Program-made: the position numbers and the translations under genes
The notes under the pieces: generated by a model
Database searches by the model: none
What the model was told of the DNA's origin: nothing
Seen by the model: only the letters and a program-made list of their open reading frames with translations
Part shown: piece after piece, positions 17,470 through 25,403 of the stretch
Numbering within the stretch: the first letter of the stretch is position 1
Layout: the number at the start of each line of letters is the position of its first letter
Source of the DNA: JBNKEI01 sp050288705
GTDB lineage: Bacteria; Myxococcota; Myxococcia; Myxococcales; UBA5297
Direction of reading: 5' to 3'
Assembly (NCBI GenBank): GCA_050288705.1
Contig: JBNKEI010000038.1
Span: 1-29,033, forward strand
DNA: 29,033 nucleotides

Positions 17470-18276
17470 CTAGTTTTCTCCATCAATCATATCTTTTTGT
17501 GGGGAAGATTTTTCCTGTTCTTCAATTTTGCGTCTGCGACTAGTATATAGACTAAACATGGTAAAAAGAATACTCCCACCTACCATAAGAGGAGGGGTCC
17601 ATTGCAGATATCGTTTTGGATATTGAGTCAAGGAATGGGTAGAAAGTTTAGTGGAAAATCCTAAATTAGCAAATGGTATATCTGAAATATATAGCCAACT
17701 AGTTCCTCCTGCTTCATTTATTCCATAAACATGAGAAATGTATCCTCCTTCTTGAATCTTTTGCTTAGCCAAAGCTTTGATTTCAGAGTAGTCTCCAAAG
17801 CAAAGGGCGCCAGATGGGCAAACAGAAACACAAGCTGGCTCGTGTCCTTTCTCTATTCGGGTGGAACACATTTGGCATTTAGTAACCGCAGGAATAGTTT
17901 CATGCCATTCATATTTTGGCACACCAAAAGGGCAGGCGAGCATGCAATAACGACATCCCACGCAAAGATGCTGGTGGTATATAACCGCGCCATTAGGTTT
18001 TTTTTCTAAAGCTTTGGAAAAACAAGCTGAGACACAAGCTGGTTCTCGGCAATGCATACACTGATATTTCACGAAACGCCAAACAGACTGATTTTGTAAA
18101 CTTACCTTTTTATGAGTAAGAGTCATCCAGTTGCTGTAATGCAATACCGTAGACTCGCCAGTAGGTGGCGCCTCTGCTTCATAAGGGAGTTTGTTCCACA
18201 TTTTGCATGCCACGGAGCAGCTTCCGCAACCAATGCATTTCGGAATATCTACTAGTACTGCTTTTGGTTGCTCCAT
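17470..18276 (-). CDS. HybA-like 4Fe-4S ferredoxin subunit of the hydrogenase
   Basis: A ~268-residue iron-sulfur protein with four cysteine clusters: CIGCGSCSVAC, CMHCREPACVSAC, CVGCRYCMLAC and CQMC...CVSVC. This is the DmsB/HybA-type four-cubane arrangement. A single C-terminal hydrophobic segment (PPLMVGGSILFTMFSLY) is followed by RRRK, as in HybA. No Tat signal is present, unlike E. coli HybA, so export would depend on the Tat-tagged hydrogenase partner (inference). I choose the ATG at 18276 because GAGGG lies just upstream; the ATG at 18288 overlaps the hydA stop but has no ribosome binding site. It would wire the hydrogenase to the membrane subunit. Confidence 0.9.
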   Translation of the reverse strand: MEQPKAVLVDIPKCIGCGSCSVACKMWNKLPYEAEAPPTGESTVLHYSNWMTLTHKKVSLQNQSVWRFVKYQCMHCREPACVSACFSKALEKKPNGAVIYHQHLCVGCRYCMLACPFGVPKYEWHETIPAVTKCQMCSTRIEKGHEPACVSVCPSGALCFGDYSEIKALAKQKIQEGGYISHVYGINEAGGTSWLYISDIPFANLGFSTKLSTHSLTQYPKRYLQWTPPLMVGGSILFTMFSLYTSRRRKIEEQEKSSPQKDMIDGEN

Positions 18277-18284
18277 GCTTTCCC

Positions 18285-19835
18285 TCATTTACTACGGTTG
18301 CTACGAATTATTGCGTTCAGATTTTGGCTACGAGAAATATAGTGAGTGTGCAAAAGCTGCTGAGCGATTGGCCCCAATGGCTCGCCTAAGAATTTTTTGT
18401 AAATGGCTTTAATTTCCAGGTTTTCGTGGCTTTCGCGGATAGCAAGAGAGGCGTCCCTTTTTTCCAAACTGGCAATTCGCTGAGAACGTACCGAGTCAGA
18501 GGGAGGAACCGATGACCGCGGGGTTCCTCCTCCACAAATGCAGCCGCCTTGGCAGGCCATGACCTCTATAAAATGAGGATTTATTTGTTTTGCCTGCCAT
18601 TTTTCAATAAGCAACCGAGCATTTTTTAAGCCCGAAGCCACCGCTACACGTATTGGACCAAAGCGAGGTACCTCTAATGTAGCAGTCTTTATTCCTTCTA
18701 GGCCGCGGACCGCACGAAAGGCGAAGGCTTGTGGTGGTGCTCTCTGACCTGTTAGTAGATAGTATGCGCTACGTATAGCGGCTTCAGTTACTCCGCCGGT
18801 ATTACCAAAAAGGGTTCCCGCGCCCGAACTTTCGCCTAAAAGAGAATCGTATGATTGCTCAGGTAATTGAGCGGGATTTAATTTATGCTCCTTTAAAAGT
18901 ACTGCTAATTCGCGAACTGTAAGAACGGCATCCAAATCAGGGCCCACGTTTGTTTTTGACCAATAGTTGGTTGCCGACCGAAATTCCGGGCGAATAGCTT
19001 CGAATTTCTTTGCAGTACAAGGCATTATAGATACATTGAAAATAGATTGCGGATCAATGTTAAGCTCTTTAGCATAATAGGTTTTTGAAAGTACTCCTAG
19101 CATTTGCTGAGGTGATTTTGCTGAGGAAAGATGAGGAAGAAGCTCGGGATAAAAATACTCGACAAATTTTACCCAGGCGGGGCAGCAAGACGTGAACTGA
19201 GGAATATTTTCGCTAGTGCTAGTAAGGCGATTAACCAGCTCGGAGCTCTCTTCCATGATGGTTAGATCGGCTGCGAAGCTAGTATCAAATACCCGGTCAA
19301 AGCCAATTTGCCGAAGCGCGGCGACTAGTTGACCTTGAATCCAATGACCAGGGCCAAGCCCAAATTCTTCACCCAGTGCAACTCGCACAGCAGGCGCCGT
19401 CTGCACGATCACTGTTTTCTGAGCATCGGTGAGCGCAGCGCGCACTCGTTCAGTATCCTGCTTTTCGGTGATAGCAGAAGTGGGGCACCACAGCGTGCAT
19501 TGGCCGCAATGGACACACACAAAATCGCCCTTCATTGGAAGATCGTAATACCCCAAAACATTCTGAACTTGTTGGCATACCTCGGTGCATTGTCCGCAAA
19601 GTACACATTTTTCGTCGTCGCGCACCACCGCGGGGTTGTGCGGGTCCAACGGCACTCTTCCGCGTACCGATGATGGCCAGCCTCTGGGAATTTCGTACTG
19701 TTTGGGTAGCCAGCCTGCTCCTCCACATTCTTGCTCAGGACGCAAACACCCGCTCGCGCCAGCTAATCCCAGTCCAGTAGTGAGTTTAAGGAATCCCCTG
19801 CGGGTGACCAGATGGCAAATTTTCTTTTTGTTCAT
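18285..19835 (-). CDS. hydA: Tat-exported [FeFe] hydrogenase, large and small regions fused
   Basis: A 516-residue [FeFe] hydrogenase. The N-terminus carries a Tat motif (TRRGFLK, 11-17), a short hydrophobic stretch and a cysteine (C30) in a weak lipobox. Two 4Fe-4S motifs follow: CVLCGQCTEVC (77-87) and CVHCGQCTLWC (107-117). H-cluster motifs are intact: TSCCPAWV (C217/C218), MPCTAKKFE (C273) and MACQGGC (C428, C432), with Q where P is usual. The C-terminus (RESHENLEIKAIYKKFLGEP) is the small-subunit domain that is a separate gene in Desulfovibrio. It interconverts H2 and protons, probably at the periplasmic face. No HydE/F/G maturase is in the window. Confidence 0.93.
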   Translation of the reverse strand: MNKKKICHLVTRRGFLKLTTGLGLAGASGCLRPEQECGGAGWLPKQYEIPRGWPSSVRGRVPLDPHNPAVVRDDEKCVLCGQCTEVCQQVQNVLGYYDLPMKGDFVCVHCGQCTLWCPTSAITEKQDTERVRAALTDAQKTVIVQTAPAVRVALGEEFGLGPGHWIQGQLVAALRQIGFDRVFDTSFAADLTIMEESSELVNRLTSTSENIPQFTSCCPAWVKFVEYFYPELLPHLSSAKSPQQMLGVLSKTYYAKELNIDPQSIFNVSIMPCTAKKFEAIRPEFRSATNYWSKTNVGPDLDAVLTVRELAVLLKEHKLNPAQLPEQSYDSLLGESSGAGTLFGNTGGVTEAAIRSAYYLLTGQRAPPQAFAFRAVRGLEGIKTATLEVPRFGPIRVAVASGLKNARLLIEKWQAKQINPHFIEVMACQGGCICGGGTPRSSVPPSDSVRSQRIASLEKRDASLAIRESHENLEIKAIYKKFLGEPLGPIAQQLLHTHYISRSQNLNAIIRSNRSK

Positions 19836-19860
19836 TAAGAATGCCAGTGTCGGATGCTGT

Positions 19861-19888
19861 TAGTGCAGTGTAGAAAACAAGTGCACTA
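19861..19888. promoter_or_regulatory. Inverted repeat upstream of the hydrogenase operon, possible operator
   Basis: TAGTGCA (19861-19867) and TGCACTA (19882-19888) form a perfect 7-bp inverted repeat with a 14-bp spacer, 26 bp upstream of the hydA ATG. An A/T-rich TATATA segment lies beside it. It could bind a dimeric regulator of the hydrogenase operon. It does not match the FNR box. Confidence 0.35.
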
Positions 19889-20040
19889 TATACATCATCG
19901 CACGAAAAAGAAGGACTTGTGTCATTAGTATGTCATGCTCAAAGAAGCTTCCACTGATGGGTGGAGGAACAGTGATGAATGGTTAACTATGACTCTGAGT
20001 GACAGGCGATACGCCTCATGACTGGTTGGACGACTTGGGA

Positions 20041-21873
20041 CTAACGGGATTTCGCGTGTTCCAGTCGAGACATAAGCTTTTTGGCTGACTTATGAAGTCT
20101 GCTTCTTTTAGAGGTAAGGCGGAGCACCTCTTTAAACCGCCTATAGGCGTCAGCGGGCGCGCGATTCATTAGCGCTCGCGCTTCATTAAAAATAGTTACC
20201 GCCTGTTTCCTAGCAGCTTTTAAACCATTTATAGACACCTTGCTTTTGGGATCAATTTTAAGAGCCTGGGCAAAAAATTGTGCTGCTTCTCCATGCTCCA
20301 TTTTTGCTGCAGCCGCACGGCCTTGATGTTCGAGACACTGGACAATATTCTGGCGAATTAACCCATGTAATTTTCCTGAAGGAATTTCTAAATTTTTATA
20401 GATTTCCAGTGCCTGAAGCAACGGTTTGGTAGCTAACTTATAAGCTCTTTTTTTAGACCAAGAAATTCCCTCTTCATATTCTTTCTTAAGAATAGGAATA
20501 TCTTCGGATAAATGCTCGACTTTCGCGCGAATCTCGGGATGAGAAGCATTTTCCATAATTCTTTCGCACTCATACAAAGCCCCATCAAAATTTAGGTTGT
20601 CTAGCTTGGACAAGACTGGAGCTATTACTGACTCAATCTCTTGTTTTGCGGTATCTAATTTTTCCTGGTCGCGATGTTTTTCAGCGGCTTGTTGTAAGCG
20701 TTTTTCCCAAACCTTAGATATTTTGATTTGTTTTTCCGCTTTTTTGATTTCTAAAAGAAGCTCATTTTGTTGGTCTTCTGGAATTAAATTAACTAAAGCA
20801 CGAGCATTTTCTAAGTCGTTAGACTTAATCGAAGATCTGATGCTGCGCTTGATAGATTCTATTTTTAGCTGGGTCCATTCGGAAACTAGCTTTTCAGCTT
20901 CCTTAGCGGTATCGGTATCTAGGGGAACCTGCTTTGCCTTTTTTATGGCTTCATCCAATTCACCTAGACTAGCAGCAGCGCGAGCAGCTTCTACTTGTGC
21001 GTCAGCAAAAATGTGTTTACGGCAACTCTCAATTTTCTTTTCTAATTCGGCATGCTTTTCAATTTGTTGCGCTGCTTGGAATTGCTCCATAGCGGCGCGG
21101 AAATTTCTTTTAGAAAGAAGAACATCACCTTCCTTTATTAGTGCAGTTCTCTCCGCATTGCGATTTGTAACCTGACCCGGAACTTGAGGAGATTGAACAT
21201 ACCAATAGATAAGTATAGGCAACAAAATGACTATCGTTAACACGATTAAAACCGCAAAAACGCTCCCTTTGCGTCTCTTGTTTTTGTCAACGGGATTATC
21301 GGAAGAAATATCCGAAATAGCCGCATCATCGGCTTGATCTTGATTTAAAGAGGCAGCTTCCTGCTCGAGCCTTTTTTCTTCCTCTTCCCTGAGTCTTTCT
21401 TCTTCCTTTTGCTTTTTGTGCTCTTCTTCCTGTCTAAGAATCTCATCTACCACTTGAATTTGAGTGTCGCCTACACAAACAATGTCCTGATGACGAACAA
21501 CTCCTTCGACCTTTTTTTTACCGTTGATATAGGTACCGTTACCGCTTCCTAAATCGCGAAGGAAAATACCGGAAGGTCCAGTAACAACTTCAAAATGCCT
21601 TCGAGAAACCGAGCCGTCGTAAAGTTGCATATCACAACTATCACTTCGGCCCACAACTGCACGACCGCCGCGAACAAGATGTTTCTTCCCCTGATCCGAT
21701 CCAGAGATTACTTCTAATGCGACCGGTCGTCCTGGCTGGGTAGCATCTTGATCTAAAGATGTTTTGTTTGATTTGACGATATCAGAATCCGAATCCTTTG
21801 CCATCACTTCGGAAAGTACAGGATTAGGAGATGTATCGTGCAGACGTTCTGCATTTTGGTTTTGGTGCACCAT
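20041..21873 (-). CDS. sctD: SctD-like FHA-domain inner-membrane ring protein of type III secretion
   Basis: A 610-residue protein. An N-terminal FHA phosphopeptide-binding domain (about 50-145) has the expected residues G75-R76, S90/H93 and N117-G118. A charged Glu/Lys coiled coil follows (145-175), then one membrane helix (about 204-226), then a long helical C-terminus with TPR-like repeats. SctD forms the outer part of the inner-membrane ring with SctJ, and the cytoplasmic-FHA, single-helix architecture matches. However, the C-terminal ring-building repeats of canonical SctD are replaced by TPR-like ones, so the name is an assignment by architecture and by its place after sctJ. It is the last gene of the module; a GGATGG ribosome binding site precedes the ATG. 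Confidence 0.75.
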   Translation of the reverse strand: MVHQNQNAERLHDTSPNPVLSEVMAKDSDSDIVKSNKTSLDQDATQPGRPVALEVISGSDQGKKHLVRGGRAVVGRSDSCDMQLYDGSVSRRHFEVVTGPSGIFLRDLGSGNGTYINGKKKVEGVVRHQDIVCVGDTQIQVVDEILRQEEEHKKQKEEERLREEEEKRLEQEAASLNQDQADDAAISDISSDNPVDKNKRRKGSVFAVLIVLTIVILLPILIYWYVQSPQVPGQVTNRNAERTALIKEGDVLLSKRNFRAAMEQFQAAQQIEKHAELEKKIESCRKHIFADAQVEAARAAASLGELDEAIKKAKQVPLDTDTAKEAEKLVSEWTQLKIESIKRSIRSSIKSNDLENARALVNLIPEDQQNELLLEIKKAEKQIKISKVWEKRLQQAAEKHRDQEKLDTAKQEIESVIAPVLSKLDNLNFDGALYECERIMENASHPEIRAKVEHLSEDIPILKKEYEEGISWSKKRAYKLATKPLLQALEIYKNLEIPSGKLHGLIRQNIVQCLEHQGRAAAAKMEHGEAAQFFAQALKIDPKSKVSINGLKAARKQAVTIFNEARALMNRAPADAYRRFKEVLRLTSKRSRLHKSAKKLMSRLEHAKSR

Positions 21874-21927
21874 TAGCAGCCATCCCGAGCATAGTCATAA
21901 CTAACGGCTGTCTGTTTCCAGTTCAAG

Positions 21928-22749
21928 TCAAGATTCTTCAGTGTTTAATGCTGAGCCCGATTTTCGCCATAACAAATACGCGACTGAGCTAGTCAAAACC
22001 ACCACAATAATGACAGTTACCGCCAAAAAAATGCGAAATAAACTTACTGATCCCGGGTCCATTTTGATTCCCAACACTTCCACCAATTCGGACATATGGC
22101 CAGCTACGGGATTAGAAGATTCCGGAGAAGATTGTTTCACATCAGGAGCGCTTGCGACGAGTACTACGTGAACATTTTCCTGTTTTAAGTTTTGAATCGA
22201 ACGTGCGACTAGGCGTTGAATTTGGTCGATGGGAACCGAGAAACCAACGTTCTTTCCATCTTCGGAAAGACGGGTACGATACTTTATGAATACCGCGCTA
22301 GATGGCTCAGGAGGCGCTTGGTCGGAAAGTTCGTCATTTTGCGGAATGTTAATATGTACTCTCGCGTCAAGCACGTCATCGATAGAACTAAGGGTTCGAG
22401 ATAACTCTCCGGAGATGGCCTGCAGAAACATTGCCCGTTCTTCGGTTGCAGTAGGAATCATGCTTCCCCGGTTGAATATTTCCAAACCTGGTGTTTTTGG
22501 GCGCGGAAGGCTGTTTTTGTTCAGCACTATGATCGAGTCAGCTGCGCTCTTTGAAGGAACGTTAATCGCCCAAGTTACTACGTTGCCACCCTCTTCCTTT
22601 TCCTTGGTGGCGGTAATGCCATTCCTAGCTAACAATCCGATAATTTCATTAGCATCTCTCTCGGTCAATTCGTGCTGAATATCTACCTGGCACGCCGTAA
22701 CCAGAAAGACGCAGAGAATAGCAAAAGTAGTTGAACGGAAAGATATCAT
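21928..22749 (-). CDS. sctJ: SctJ, type III secretion inner-membrane ring lipoprotein
   Basis: A ~273-residue YscJ/FliF-family protein. A lipoprotein signal ends at VTAC (lipidated Cys about residue 20). The characteristic periplasmic ring domain follows: 'LTERDANEIIGLLARNGITATKE', then 'ERAMFLQAISGELSRTLSSIDDVLDARVHINIP' and 'SSAVFIKYR'. One C-terminal membrane helix (FLAVTVIIVVVLTSSVAYLLW) anchors it. SctJ makes the inner-membrane ring of the injectisome with SctD. The lipoprotein signal and length favour the injectisome form over flagellar FliF. I prefer the ATG at 22749; a GTG at 22761 is possible. It sits between sctI and sctD as in several injectisome loci. Confidence 0.92.
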   Translation of the reverse strand: MISFRSTTFAILCVFLVTACQVDIQHELTERDANEIIGLLARNGITATKEKEEGGNVVTWAINVPSKSAADSIIVLNKNSLPRPKTPGLEIFNRGSMIPTATEERAMFLQAISGELSRTLSSIDDVLDARVHINIPQNDELSDQAPPEPSSAVFIKYRTRLSEDGKNVGFSVPIDQIQRLVARSIQNLKQENVHVVLVASAPDVKQSSPESSNPVAGHMSELVEVLGIKMDPGSVSLFRIFLAVTVIIVVVLTSSVAYLLWRKSGSALNTEES

Positions 22750-22823
22750 AATAAGCAACACGTTCGCTCAAAGTTAAGAAAACGAACGACTTTACCATAG
22801 CCACGTCTTAGATATACATATCT

Positions 22824-23342
22824 TTAGACCTGTGTTCGTAAAGTTTCTTTTAGCCCAGTGGTTGCTTTCTCGACCACCTTGCTAGTGAGGTCGAGTTCCA
22901 GTGAATATTGGCTTACTCTGGCTTGGAGGCCAAGCAGTTGTTGATCATTTAGATCGAGTTTACCTTCCAAGGCTTTATTGATGAACTTGTCCATGGAGGC
23001 AGTACGACTATCCAGGCTGCTTAGAACTTGCTCAATAGCATCACCAATCTTGGATGTCATAGATGGGGCAGGCGCAGGATCGTTATGTTTGGCAAATTTG
23101 GATTTTCTGGTTGCCTCCAGGGTAGAGGTTCGCTGTGCTTGCGTAATCTGTCCGGCTTTTTCCGACGCCAGTACTTGCTGAGCCGCGGTGACGGTATTGA
23201 CGGACCCAGTTTTTTGAGCCACGCGATCATACACCTTGTCAAATGAAGAAGGTCCGTCTTTGGGCGTAGTTTCAGGCTTTTGGTGGTTTTGTTGCTGAGC
23301 AGTTTGGATAGCAGGTTGAATATTAATCATTGGAGTAGCCAT
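22824..23342 (-). CDS. sctI: SctI-like inner rod protein of type III secretion
   Basis: A 172-residue protein. The N-terminal ~100 residues are polar and probably disordered, typical of secreted subunits. The C-terminus (KINKALEG-like 'MDKFINKALEGKLDLNDQQLLGLQARVSQYSLELDLTSKVVEKATTGLKETL', about 115-168) resembles the helical end of inner rod proteins (PrgJ/YscI/EscI) that polymerise beneath the needle. The position directly upstream of sctJ supports this. The ATG at 23342 has AGGA 7 nt upstream. It is longer than most SctI proteins (about 80-140), so the call is by C-terminal similarity and context. Confidence 0.72.
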   Translation of the reverse strand: MATPMINIQPAIQTAQQQNHQKPETTPKDGPSSFDKVYDRVAQKTGSVNTVTAAQQVLASEKAGQITQAQRTSTLEATRKSKFAKHNDPAPAPSMTSKIGDAIEQVLSSLDSRTASMDKFINKALEGKLDLNDQQLLGLQARVSQYSLELDLTSKVVEKATTGLKETLRTQV

Positions 23343-23357
23343 GGTATTATCCTATTG

Positions 23358-24089
23358 TTAAAGTGAGTAACGATACGATCGATGCATGGTTGACGTACCA
23401 GAAGAGGTGAATTTGTCGGCTACCGGTTCACCATTAATTTCTCCTTCTAACAGTGCTCGTAGGTGGTCAATTGAACGAGCGTGAAGTCGCGAAGCCCAGC
23501 TTTTTGACTGGCCGATTACCGCGCCAGATTCTTCTAAAGTCTTACCTTCGTAGTAATAAGCAATTAGCAATTTCCGTTCATTTTCAGGAAGTTGCTCAAT
23601 AGCTGCTTCCACGCGAGTTTTTAGCTGGGCGAGCACCAATTTCTCTTCTTGGTTCATCCCCTCGTCAGGAAGGTCATGAAGGCTAGCGACCAAAATGGTA
23701 GCTAAACCAGTGACAGCGTTCTCTACATCGCGTACATTGTCGGACAAGGATTGAGGCTGACCAAAATCAGTAGCAGCACCACTTCTAAGGTAATTAGCAC
23801 ATCGCTCGCTAATGTAAGCCCGCTTCTGGTTTTGACCTCGCAAGACTCCCATCTGACGCAGGCCGTCGTAGATTGCTCCTTTAATTCGGTAGTGTGCAAA
23901 GGTTAGAAAATTGGCGCCATGCTTGGCATCAAAACGTTCCGAAGCCTCTAGGAGACCTAGCGTTCCGTAAGAAACCAGATCGTCGATTTCGAATTTGCCC
24001 TTAAATTGTCGCGAAACGTTCATAGCTAAAGCCCGTACGTAAGAACCATACTTTTTTAGTAGCTCGTCTCTGTCCTCCAAAAGAGCCAA
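23358..24089 (-). CDS. FliA/WhiG-type alternative sigma factor within the secretion operon
   Basis: A 243-residue sigma-70 family member. Region 2 is clear: 'KFEIDDLVSYGTLGLLEASERFDAKHGANFLTFAHYRIKGAIYDGLRQMG' spanning about 32-82. Region 4 is 'LPENERKLLIAYYYEGKTLEESGAVIGQSKSWASRLHARSIDHLRALL'. Length and the 'RIKGAIYDGLR' core fit the flagellar/sporulation FliA-WhiG branch. The start is TTG at 24089 with GGG six nt upstream; no earlier in-frame ATG was seen. It lies between a small unknown gene (8-nt gap) and sctI (15-nt gap), so it is co-expressed with the secretion parts and may control them or their substrates. The target promoter is not known. Confidence 0.88.
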   Translation of the reverse strand: MALLEDRDELLKKYGSYVRALAMNVSRQFKGKFEIDDLVSYGTLGLLEASERFDAKHGANFLTFAHYRIKGAIYDGLRQMGVLRGQNQKRAYISERCANYLRSGAATDFGQPQSLSDNVRDVENAVTGLATILVASLHDLPDEGMNQEEKLVLAQLKTRVEAAIEQLPENERKLLIAYYYEGKTLEESGAVIGQSKSWASRLHARSIDHLRALLEGEINGEPVADKFTSSGTSTMHRSYRYSL

Positions 24090-24097
24090 TTCAAACC

Positions 24098-24493
24098 CTA
24101 CGCCTTCTGCCAGATTAACTCTAGCGTTCGCGCCAGCCGCGGATCATCCATTATTTCGTCGACGATTCGAGACTGGATAGCCTTTACTTCGAGATTCATG
24201 CGTTCCTTCAAAATATCGGAGACAAGAAGGCGCGTCGCGTCAGCTTTGCTGGCGATTTCACCGGAGCGCAATGCTTTTGCTATACTAGAGATTCTTTCAG
24301 AAGAGCAAGCCGAAGTCTCTGACAAACCAACTGGAGCATGAGAAGCCTCCACTGTAGCGAAATTCGGGGTTTTTTCTACGCTTGCAGTACTTTCAATTTT
24401 CGAGGAACCACCGCCCTTTCTTTTTGCACCTACTTTGCCGGCACCTTTGGTGCCCCGTCCTCCTCCTCTGCCGCCGATTGACCCCACACCCAT
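24098..24493 (-). CDS. Small protein upstream of the sigma factor, possible sigma regulator
   Basis: A 131-residue protein I do not recognise. The first ~30 residues are Gly/Lys/Arg-rich and disordered (GVGSIGGRGGGRGTKGAGKV). The C-terminal half (SSERISSIAKALRSGEIASKADATRLLVSDIL, then DDPRLARTLELIWQKA) is helical. A disordered N-terminus with a helical end that binds a FliA-type sigma is the layout of the anti-sigma factor FlgM, and it sits directly before such a sigma gene. The sequence match is weak, so it could equally be a secreted component. The ATG at 24493 has GAGG with an 8-nt spacer. Confidence 0.7.
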   Translation of the reverse strand: MGVGSIGGRGGGRGTKGAGKVGAKRKGGGSSKIESTASVEKTPNFATVEASHAPVGLSETSACSSERISSIAKALRSGEIASKADATRLLVSDILKERMNLEVKAIQSRIVDEIMDDPRLARTLELIWQKA

Positions 24494-24555
24494 GATTATT
24501 TCCTCACATAAAAGACCTACGAAAATTATCTATATAAAATGCGATTGAGTTGTGT

Positions 24556-25008
24556 TTAATAGTTTCTTATAGAACTATCGTTTGAGGTTTTCAAATCCCT
24601 AGGGGAGAAAACTCCAAGTTCTTGGCACGACAACAGTGCTTCGGCCATTCTAGCGCCGTCTCCATCGGGTTCTAGCTCGATAGCCGCATGAAGTTCCTTT
24701 AGAGCTTCCCGAGTTTTTCCGAGAAAGAGAAGCATTTCACCAATATGGGCGCGGGGTAGACCACTCTGAGGCGATAGGTGGCGTGCTTTACGGTATTCCT
24801 GAATTGCCTTTTCGTAACGGCCCTCGGCAAATTCTAGTGTGCCCAAGGCGATAACCGGAACCTCGCTGCTTGGTAATAGGCAGGCAACTCCCTGAAAGAC
24901 CGCGCGAGCCTGGTTATATCGGCCCATGGCCACAAGCAGATAGCCTGCCTCCAGTAAGATTAACGCCTCTTGCTTGCTTACAGGGACTAGGCCTTCGATT
25001 TGCACCAT
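24556..25008 (-). CDS. TPR-repeat chaperone-like protein of the secretion module
   Basis: A 150-residue protein with about three tetratricopeptide repeats: 'EALILLEAGYLLVAMGRYNQARAVFQGVACLLP', 'ALGTLEFAEGRYEKAIQEYRKARHLSP' and 'HIGEMLLFLGKTREALKELHAAIELEP'. Small all-TPR proteins in injectisome operons are class II chaperones (SycD/LcrH) or the needle chaperone SctG, and 150 residues fits either. The ATG at 25008 has AGGGG with a 7-nt spacer. It lies between two small genes of the module. The partner cannot be told from sequence. Confidence 0.8.
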   Translation of the reverse strand: MVQIEGLVPVSKQEALILLEAGYLLVAMGRYNQARAVFQGVACLLPSSEVPVIALGTLEFAEGRYEKAIQEYRKARHLSPQSGLPRAHIGEMLLFLGKTREALKELHAAIELEPDGDGARMAEALLSCQELGVFSPRDLKTSNDSSIRNY

Positions 25009-25054
25009 GATGGGACCCCTTTAAAACCGGGAGGAAAATCTTCAGAGGCAAAAA

Positions 25055-25333
25055 CTAGCGAACGTTGGAAATAGTATTTCTTGAAGCTTTACGAACTACG
25101 GTCTGAGCAGCCAATTTCTCGCTAACCAATAATAACTCGCCAATGAGAGCTTCTACATGACCAATTGCAAGGAGTGCGCGCTGTGCTTTGGGAATTTTTA
25201 GAGGTGACGATACGCTTTCTAACTCTTTTTTGGTTGCCTTGAACAGTTCCCTTGCCGACTCCTCATTTCCGCTTCTTTGCGCGGTTTCCAGGAACTCTTC
25301 AAGGTTCGAGTATAGTGATTTTTGCTTTAACAT
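25055..25333 (-). CDS. Small helical protein of the secretion module
   Basis: A 92-residue, Lys/Glu-rich, mainly helical protein (LYSNLEEFLETAQRSGNEESARELFKATKKELESVSS). No domain is recognised. Its size and place just upstream of a TPR protein recall the SctE (YscE) co-chaperone, which pairs with SctG to hold needle monomers, but sequence similarity was not established. No strong Shine-Dalgarno precedes the ATG at 25333. It is in line with its neighbours, 46 nt upstream of the TPR gene. Confidence 0.6.
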   Translation of the reverse strand: MLKQKSLYSNLEEFLETAQRSGNEESARELFKATKKELESVSSPLKIPKAQRALLAIGHVEALIGELLLVSEKLAAQTVVRKASRNTISNVR

Positions 25334-25403
25334 GAGTTAGCCGAAGGAATGTAGTGTCAAGAAAGGACCTGTTTGTCGGGCTAGAAGCAAGCCCGACTGG
25401 GGC

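Noticed and set aside
20004..20016. AGGCG-ATA-CGCCT hairpin as a terminator after sctD
   Set aside because: Only 5 bp with a 3-nt loop and no following T-run on the minus strand; too weak to call.
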